The translations under genes and the position numbers were made by a program. This document shows, piece after piece, positions 58,921 through 64,000 of a stretch of DNA of 64,000 nt (position 1 is the first letter of the stretch; each line of letters starts with the position of its first letter). The DNA comes from Raineyella antarctica (lineage in GTDB: Bacteria; Actinomycetota; Actinomycetes; Propionibacteriales; Propionibacteriaceae), in the NCBI RefSeq assembly GCF_900092135.1, contig NZ_FMYF01000003.1:124001-188000 (forward strand), in the 5' to 3' direction. The notes beneath the pieces are model-generated. The model was given only the letters and a program-made list of their open reading frames with translations. It was not told where the DNA came from and ran no database searches.

Positions 58921-60117
58921 CTAGGCCACCAGGACCCGGGTGCGGACGGCCAGCACGCCGGCGATGACCGCGGGCACCAGGAGCAGTGCGGCGCCGATGT
59001 TGAGGCCGCCGTAGCCGAGGAACGCCATCACCGGGCCGCCGATGATCGCCGCACCGGCCCCGACGTAGTTCATCAGCGCGTCGTTGGCGCCCTGCAGCGG
59101 CACCCGGACCTCGCCGGAGTCGACGCCGGCGAGCAGGGCGGAGGCCGAGATGATCGAGGCCGACCAGCCCAGGCCGAGCAGGACCAGGGCCACCATGGTC
59201 AGGGCGAGGTGGCCGTTGGCGGCGAGCAGGCCGGTCACGGTGGCCGCCAGCAGGACGACCAGGCCGATGCCGGCCACTCGGATCGCGCCGATCCGGTCGG
59301 CGAGCCAGCCGAAGACCGGGCTGAACGCGTACATGCCGAGGATGTGCAGGCTGATCACCAGCCCGACCATCTCCAGGCCGTGCCCGTGGCCGCGGACCTG
59401 GACCGGGGTCATCGACATCACCCCGACCATCACCCCGTGCGCGACCGCGGTGAGCAGGACGGCGAACCGTGCCGTCGGGTGGGCCATCGCCCAGCGCAGC
59501 GCGGCCAGGGCACTGATCCCGGACCGCCCCCTGCCGGTGGCCGCGGGGGTCGTGGTGGAGGGCGGCAGCAGCATCGCCACCAAGGAGGCGAGCAGGAACG
59601 CCACGATGCCGAACAGGTACGGGCCGGACAGGTCCGGAAGGCGCAGTGACTGCCCGAGCCGGCCGCCGGCCGTGGACAGGTTGGGGCCCACCACCGAGCC
59701 GATCGTGGTGGCCCAGAAGACCAGCGACATCAGGGTCGCCTTGCGTGGGCCCGCCGCGTACTCCGCGCCGGCGTAGCGGGTCTGCAGGTTGGTGGCCTGG
59801 GCGATGCCGAACAGCAGCAGCGCGACGAACAGCACCACGGCGGACTGGAGCACGGCACCGAGCACGACCGCCGCGGCACCGAGGGCGGCGAGCCGGTAGC
59901 CGGTCGCCAGCGCCGTACGCCGGCCACGGCGGGCTGCGAGTTGGGCGAGCGGGACGGCCGCGATCGCGGCCCCCAGCACCGACAGCGCCTGGCCGAAGCC
60001 GGACCAGGCAGTACCGGCGACCTGCTGGACGAGCAGGGCGCCGACGGCGATACCGGAGGCGACGCCGACTCCACCGAGGACGTTGGTCAGCATCAACAGG
60101 GCAATGGGGCGTTTCAC
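58921..60117 (-). CDS. MFS transporter
   Basis: 398-residue major facilitator with about 12 helices, motif GGGAARRGRRTALATGYR-like loop (QLAARRGRRTALATGYR) and an inner loop with FGWLADRIGAIR. It resembles the YjjL/drug exporter-like group; substrate is unknown. GTG start with GGAGG 8 bases upstream; an ATG nearby is out of frame. Distinct from the adjacent MFS protein at 57486. Confidence 0.85.
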   Translation of the reverse strand: MKRPIALLMLTNVLGGVGVASGIAVGALLVQQVAGTAWSGFGQALSVLGAAIAAVPLAQLAARRGRRTALATGYRLAALGAAAVVLGAVLQSAVVLFVALLLFGIAQATNLQTRYAGAEYAAGPRKATLMSLVFWATTIGSVVGPNLSTAGGRLGQSLRLPDLSGPYLFGIVAFLLASLVAMLLPPSTTTPAATGRGRSGISALAALRWAMAHPTARFAVLLTAVAHGVMVGVMSMTPVQVRGHGHGLEMVGLVISLHILGMYAFSPVFGWLADRIGAIRVAGIGLVVLLAATVTGLLAANGHLALTMVALVLLGLGWSASIISASALLAGVDSGEVRVPLQGANDALMNYVGAGAAIIGGPVMAFLGYGGLNIGAALLLVPAVIAGVLAVRTRVLVA

Positions 60118-60206
60118 CGGGGCATCCTCCCACGACCCAGGATACCCCCGGGGGGATCGTTCCATTCGGGGGCCGGCGCTGGCGGCGCACCGCCTACGCT
60201 GGGGCG

Positions 60207-61115
60207 GTGCCTCCTCGCTCCCCACTGCCCCGCCGCCACGGGCTGGAGGCCGCCTGGATCCGTACGCCCGATGCCGACAAGCCGGCGCCCTGGACGACGC
60301 TGGGCGACTTCCTCCGCGACCGGCTCTCCGACCAGGCCCCGGTGGCCGCGATGCTGGCGGCCGGCCGCTTCGTACGATCCGACGCCGACCCGATCACCGG
60401 CACCGAGCCGTACACCCCGCACACCTTCCTCTGGTTCCACCGCGACCTGCGCGAGGAGCCCGAGGTGCCGTTCGAGGTGAGGGTGCTGCACCGCGACGAG
60501 CGGATCGTGGTGGTCGACAAGCCGCACTTCCTGTCCTCGATCCCGCGCGGGCGCCACGTCACCCAGAGCGTCGTGGTCCGGATGCGCCGCGCCCTCGACC
60601 TGCCCGAGCTCTCCCCTGCGCATCGGCTGGACCGGCTCACCGCCGGCGTGCTGCTGCTGACCACCGAGCGGCGCTGGCGCGCGCCCTACCAGCAGGTGTT
60701 CGAGCACCGGCTGGCCCGCAAGACCTACACCGCCCTCGCCCCGGTCCGCCCCGGCCTGGTGCTGCCGGCCGAGGTCGCCAACCACCTGGCCAAGCGGCGC
60801 GGCGTCCTGCAGGCCGACGTGCTGCCCGACCGGGCCCCGAACACGCACACCCTGGTCGAACTGGTCGAGGTCCGCGGGCCGTACGGCCTCTACCGGCTCA
60901 CCCCGACCACCGGCAAGACCCACCAGCTGCGCGTCCACCTGGACGGTCTCGGCATCCCGATCCTCGGCGATCCGCTCTACCCGGAGGTGCTCGACGTGGA
61001 CGTCGACGACTTCTCCACCCCGTTGGAACTGGTCGCCCGGACGCTGTCGTTCCCGGACCCGTTCAGCGGCGAGGAACGGACCTTCTCCAGCGCGGTCGAG
61101 CACACCTGGCCGTGA
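60207..61115 (+). CDS. RluA family pseudouridine synthase
   Basis: 302-residue pseudouridine synthase. Catalytic Asp is in HRLDRLTAG, with the ARKTY motif and TGKTHQLRVHL C-terminal motif. Targets are uridines in rRNA or tRNA; the exact site is not assignable. The N-terminal 90 residues replace the S4 domain. The GTG start has TACGCT 6 bases upstream, leaderless. It is divergent from the MFS gene. Confidence 0.9.
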   Translation: MPPRSPLPRRHGLEAAWIRTPDADKPAPWTTLGDFLRDRLSDQAPVAAMLAAGRFVRSDADPITGTEPYTPHTFLWFHRDLREEPEVPFEVRVLHRDERIVVVDKPHFLSSIPRGRHVTQSVVVRMRRALDLPELSPAHRLDRLTAGVLLLTTERRWRAPYQQVFEHRLARKTYTALAPVRPGLVLPAEVANHLAKRRGVLQADVLPDRAPNTHTLVELVEVRGPYGLYRLTPTTGKTHQLRVHLDGLGIPILGDPLYPEVLDVDVDDFSTPLELVARTLSFPDPFSGEERTFSSAVEHTWP

Positions 61116-61149
61116 CCCGGGGCGCGCCCGCCGTGGCACACTGTCCGGC

Positions 61150-61623
61150 ATGTCGTGTCCGGTCCGCATCCTGTTCCACTCCCCCCGCATCCCCCACAAC
61201 ACCGGGGCGACGATCCGCCTGGCGGCGATCACCGGGGCCCACCTGCACCTGGCCGGGCCGCTCGGCTTCTCGATGGACGACACCCACCTGAAGCGTGCCG
61301 GGCTGGACTACCACGACATGGCGAACGTCACCGTGCACGAGGACCTCGAGGCGGCGTACGCGGCGCTGCTGCCGGCCAGGGTCTTCGCCTTCACGTCGCA
61401 CGCGACCGTACGGCACACCGACGTGGCGTACGAGGAGGGCGACGTGCTGCTGTTCGGCCCGGAGCCGACCGGCCTGGACCCCGAGGTGCTGGCCGACCCG
61501 CGCGTCACCGAGCAGATCCGCATCCCGATGCGACCGGAGAACCGCTCGCTCAACCTGTCGAACGCCACGGCCATCGCCACGTACGAGGCCTGGCGGCAGT
61601 TCGGGTTCCCCGGAGCCGTCTGA
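61150..61623 (+). CDS. trmL: tRNA (cytidine(34)-2'-O)-methyltransferase
   Basis: 157-residue SPOUT methyltransferase modifying the wobble base of tRNA-Leu. Motifs PHNTGATIRLA, FGPEPTGLDPEVL and IPMRPENRSLNLSNA form the trefoil knot and SAM site. CACACT lies 7 bases before the ATG (leaderless layout). It follows the pseudouridine synthase gene at 34 bases, a plausible RNA-modification pair. Confidence 0.93.
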   Translation: MSCPVRILFHSPRIPHNTGATIRLAAITGAHLHLAGPLGFSMDDTHLKRAGLDYHDMANVTVHEDLEAAYAALLPARVFAFTSHATVRHTDVAYEEGDVLLFGPEPTGLDPEVLADPRVTEQIRIPMRPENRSLNLSNATAIATYEAWRQFGFPGAV

Positions 61624-61696
61624 GGGTCGTACGGTCTGGAACGCCGACCGGAACGCCGGCGTACGACACCGATACCCCAGGGGGTACTCTCGTGGC

Positions 61697-61867
61697 ATGA
61701 AGCTCTCCCCCTGCGCGATCTCGATCCCGCTGATGCTCGGCATCGTCGTCGGCGTCGTCGTCAACACCGTCGCGGGCATCGTGCTCGGGCTGGCGGTGCT
61801 GACGTGGAACCTGGTCCAGGCCCGCCGCGGGGGCGCCTGCACGACCTGCGCGTGGCCGCGCCGCTGA
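61697..61867 (+). CDS. small membrane protein
   Basis: 56-residue protein with one or two hydrophobic segments (PLMLGIVVGVVVNTV, AGIVLGLAVLTW) and a C-terminal GACTTCAW with a CxxC pair. Function is unknown. TACTCT 6 bases before the ATG fits a leaderless start. Lies between trmL and the metal transporter gene. Confidence 0.5.
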   Translation: MKLSPCAISIPLMLGIVVGVVVNTVAGIVLGLAVLTWNLVQARRGGACTTCAWPRR

Positions 61868-61891
61868 CTCTTCGGCCCTACACTTCCGGTC

Positions 61892-62854
61892 ATGGGACAC
61901 TCCCACGACCACGCCGCACATGAGCACGGCGACCATGAGCACGGCGCCCCCGGCCACAGCCACTCGGCGGGGGTGGCCCGCGGCCGGCTGGTCATCGCGC
62001 TCGCCATCACCGCCACCGTCCTGGTCGCCGAGGTGGTCGGAGCCCTGGTCACCGGCAGCCTGGCGCTGCTCACCGACGCCGCCCACATGCTCACCGACGT
62101 CGCCGGCCTGTCGATGGCGCTCGCCGCGGCCCACCTGGCGACCCGGCCCGCCGATCCCCGCCGGACCTGGGGGTTCCGCCGCGCGGAGGTGATCGCCGCC
62201 CAGTGGCAGGCCGCCCTGCTGCTCGCCGTCGGCATCTACGCCCTGGTCGAGGGCTTCCGCCGACTGCTGTCCCCACCCGAGGTGGCCTCGAACCAGTTGC
62301 TGCTGTTCGGCATCATCGGCCTGGTCGGCAACCTCGCCTCGCTGGCCGTCCTGCTCAGCCACCGGTCGATCAACCTCAACCTGCGGGCCGCCTTCCTGGA
62401 GGTGGCCAACGACGCGCTGGGTTCGGTCGCCGTGATCGTCGCGGCCGTACTGATCACCACCCTCGGCTGGGTCCGGGCCGATGCCGTCGCCGGCATGCTG
62501 ATCGCGGCGCTGATCATCCCGCGGACCCTGGTCCTGCTGCGCCACTCGACGCGGGTGCTGCTGGAGTGGACCCCCGAGGGACTGGACCTCGCCGACGTAC
62601 GCCGCCACATCCTCGAACTCGACCACGTCCTGGAGGTCCATGACCTGCACGCCAGCATGATCGCCACCGACCTGCCGGTGCTCAGCGCCCACGTCGTGGT
62701 CGAGGACGAGTGCTTCCACTCCGGCCACGTGACCGAGATCCTGGACTCCCTGCAGGAGTGTGTCGCGGGCCATTTCCCGGTGTCGGTGGAGCATTCGACG
62801 TTCCAGCTGGAGCCGGCTCGGCACCGCGAGCACGAGGGATTTCCCGGCGTGTAG
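61892..62854 (+). CDS. cation diffusion facilitator transporter (CzcD/ZitB-like)
   Basis: 320-residue CDF exporter for Zn(II), Cd(II) or Co(II). The N-terminus is His/Asp rich (HSHDHAAHEHGDHEHG), six helices follow, with metal-site motifs LTDAAHMLTD and NDALGS (Asn where most have His), and a C-terminal cytoplasmic ferredoxin-like domain. TACACT 7 bases before the ATG gives a leaderless layout. Its TAG stop lies just before the cobalamin riboswitch. Confidence 0.92.
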   Translation: MGHSHDHAAHEHGDHEHGAPGHSHSAGVARGRLVIALAITATVLVAEVVGALVTGSLALLTDAAHMLTDVAGLSMALAAAHLATRPADPRRTWGFRRAEVIAAQWQAALLLAVGIYALVEGFRRLLSPPEVASNQLLLFGIIGLVGNLASLAVLLSHRSINLNLRAAFLEVANDALGSVAVIVAAVLITTLGWVRADAVAGMLIAALIIPRTLVLLRHSTRVLLEWTPEGLDLADVRRHILELDHVLEVHDLHASMIATDLPVLSAHVVVEDECFHSGHVTEILDSLQECVAGHFPVSVEHSTFQLEPARHREHEGFPGV

Positions 62855-62868
62855 TCTGGCGCCAGCAT

Positions 62869-62950
62869 CACGCGGTGCCCGAGGAAGCCGGTGGGAATCC
62901 GGCACGGTCGCGCCACTGTGAGTTCTCAAGTCAGGAACTCGGTCCGCGTG
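62869..62950 (+). promoter_or_regulatory. cobalamin riboswitch aptamer
   Basis: CACGCGG (62869-62875) pairs with CCGCGTG (62944-62950) as P1. Inside are the conserved GAGGAAGCCGGTGGGAAT core followed by TCCGGCACGGTC, CGCCACTGT, and the B12-box-like AGTCAGGAACTCGG. The compact length fits a class II-type cobalamin aptamer. A TAGTCT box at 62852-62857 could be its -10. It precedes cobT. Confidence 0.9.
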
Positions 62951-62964
62951 CCACCACGACTGGG

Positions 62965-63038
62965 ACGCGTCATCCCGGAGAGGACACCATGTCTGCTGCA
63001 GCCACGGGTTTCGTCCCCGCCTGCTCCGGATGACGCGT
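62965..63038 (+). other. long-range stem enclosing a 14-codon leader ORF
   Basis: ACGCGTCATCC-C-GGAG (62965-62980) pairs with CTCCGGATGACGCGT (63024-63038): 15 base pairs with one bulged C. The 5' arm includes the GGAG of the leader ORF ribosome site; the 3' arm contains its TGA stop. Either stem formation blocks leader translation or a translating ribosome melts the stem. Confidence 0.7.
62989..63033 (+). CDS. putative leader peptide between riboswitch and cobT
   Basis: A 14-residue frame, MSAAATGFVPACSG, starts with ATG 5 bases after GGAGAGG (62977-62983), the best ribosome site in the leader. The stop lies in the 3' arm of the long-range stem. No codon run for a specific amino acid is seen. 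Translation is not proven; the arrangement suggests a coupling or attenuation device. Confidence 0.45.
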   Translation: MSAAATGFVPACSG

Positions 63039-63052
63039 ACCTGCTAGACGGG

Positions 63053-63142
63053 CGCGCTCGGGCCCTGACCGGTCCACCATCCACTCACTCGTATCCACGG
63101 GCTTGTTGCGGTCCGAGCGCGTCTCCACCCTCCCCTTGGAGA
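63053..63142 (+). promoter_or_regulatory. expression-platform stems sequestering cobT ribosome site
   Basis: CGCGCTCGGGCC (63053-63064) pairs with GGTCCGAGCGCG (63110-63121) with one G-U. Immediately after, TCTCC (63122-63126) can pair with GGAGA (63138-63142), the cobT ribosome site. This suggests translational control of cobT. Confidence 0.6.
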
Positions 63143-63146
63143 AACG

Positions 63147-64000
63147 ATGACGCTGCCCCCTCCCTCCCCCGCCGTCCATGCCGCCGCCCGAGCCCATGCC
63201 GGCTCCCTGGCGATGCCCCCGGGTGCCCTCGACGGACTGGTGGACCTGGGCTGCTGGATCGCCGCCGCCCAGGGCCAGGTCCCGCCGGCGCCGCTGGAGA
63301 ACGTACGGGTCGTCGTCTTCGCCGGTGACCACGGTGTGGCCGCCGACGGCGTCTCCGCCTTCCCGACCGCGATCACCGTCGGCATGCTGCACGGCATCCT
63401 GGCCGGTGGCGCCGGCGTCTGCGTGATCGCCCGCCAGCACGGGGTGCACGTACGTGTCCTGGACATCGGCGTCGACGCCGATCCCGACGTTCCCGCCGAG
63501 GTGACCGCGCACAAGGTGCGGCACGGCAGCGGCAACATCCGCGTGGAGGACGCGCTGACCCGCGAGGAGGCCGAGCGTGCCCTGGCCGAGGGCGCGGCGA
63601 TCGCCGCCGAGGAGATCGCCGCCGGCGCCCAGCTGCTGATCGCCGGCGACCTCGGGATCGGCAACACCACCCCGTCGGCCGCCCTGATCGCCGCGACGTA
63701 CGGAGCGCCGGCCGCCGAGGTGACCGGCACCGGGACCGGCCTGGACGAGGCCGGGCGACTGCGCAAGGCCGCGATCATCGACGAGGCGATCGCCCGCTGC
63801 GGCGACCGGCTCGCCGACCCCGTGCAGCGGCTGGCCTGCCTCGGCTCGGCCGACATCGCCGCCGCGACCGGCTTCATGGTCGCCGCCGCCCGCGCCGGTG
63901 TCCCGGTCCTGGTCGACGGCGTGATCGCGGCCGCCGAGGCGACGATGGCCGAGGCCATCGCCCCCGGCGCCAAGGCCTGGATGCGGGCCGGGCACCGTTC
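63147..64000 (+). CDS. cobT: nicotinate-nucleotide--dimethylbenzimidazole phosphoribosyltransferase (partial)
   Basis: First 284 residues of CobT, which activates the lower base of cobalamin; the gene runs off the window. Motifs VVVFAGDHGVAADGVSAFP, GDLGIGNTTPSAAL and LACLGSADIAAATGFM are intact. GGAG (63138-63141) precedes the ATG and is occluded by the leader structure. Controlled by the upstream cobalamin riboswitch; further cob genes may follow beyond the window. Confidence 0.95.
   Translation, partial: MTLPPPSPAVHAAARAHAGSLAMPPGALDGLVDLGCWIAAAQGQVPPAPLENVRVVVFAGDHGVAADGVSAFPTAITVGMLHGILAGGAGVCVIARQHGVHVRVLDIGVDADPDVPAEVTAHKVRHGSGNIRVEDALTREEAERALAEGAAIAAEEIAAGAQLLIAGDLGIGNTTPSAALIAATYGAPAAEVTGTGTGLDEAGRLRKAAIIDEAIARCGDRLADPVQRLACLGSADIAAATGFMVAAARAGVPVLVDGVIAAAEATMAEAIAPGAKAWMRAGHR

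Overview
This is a high-GC Gram-positive (actinobacterial) chromosome segment with no mobile elements, phage genes, CRISPR arrays or rRNA. Lineage markers are a WhiB-type iron-sulfur regulator, the proteasome activator Bpa, a TadA-associated acidic protein, a DUF5302 protein, LCP cell-wall ligase, GTP-dependent PEP carboxykinase, NnaR-type HemD regulator and MenB. A Propionibacteriales-type host is my inference. Many genes carry an actinobacterial leaderless layout: a TANNNT -10 box 6 to 7 nt before the start codon.

Layout. 0-2.5 kb: an SDR, a CarH-like B12/MerR regulator and a divergent fasciclin lipoprotein whose promoter holds three 11-bp repeats. 2.5-9.4 kb: tRNA-Ser(CGA), tadA and partner, upp, two related small membrane proteins, glutathione peroxidase, menB, an NmrA-like protein and a pirin. 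9.4-12.6 kb: a four-gene osmoprotectant ABC operon. 12.6-17.5 kb: an NmrA-like protein, a hydrolase, a VIT1-type transporter, and a DUF6394 protein paired with an RCK potassium channel. 17.5-26.9 kb: a complete assimilatory nitrate/nitrite cluster (FAD/BFD electron carrier, nitrate reductase, nitrate transporter, NirD, NirB, NnaR) around a divergent promoter with GlnR-like boxes.

26.9-37.5 kb: EcsC, a YcaQ-type glycosylase, cold-shock protein, DUF2461, Nudix, an NTF2-like protein, tRNA-Arg(ACG), pckG (behind a CRP-like box), acs, a TetR/hydrolase divergent pair and tRNA-Ser(GCT). 37.6-46.9 kb: LCP ligase, a PH-domain protein abutting tRNA-Ser(TGA), quinone oxidoreductase, bpa, a WhiB-HTH fusion, HAD phosphatase, serS, a PAP2-diacylglycerol-kinase fusion and pheA. 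46.9-54.8 kb: larB-larC, a GT-C mannosyltransferase, aat, a second EcsC, a GH13 enzyme and gltA. 54.8-64 kb: a DhaK-DhaL fusion, mug, two MFS transporters around tRNA-Gly(TCC), an RluA-type synthase, trmL, a CDF metal transporter, then a cobalamin riboswitch leader driving cobT, which runs off the end.

Themes: central carbon metabolism (pckG, acs, gltA) with at least one CRP-type control point, nitrogen assimilation as one unit, and cobalamin at both ends, as the likely chromophore of the light-type regulator and as the ligand and product of the riboswitch-cobT unit. The most unusual parts are the CarH-like operator, the riboswitch leader containing a 14-codon ORF inside a long-range stem, and a symmetric nested palindrome at 33.8 kb.
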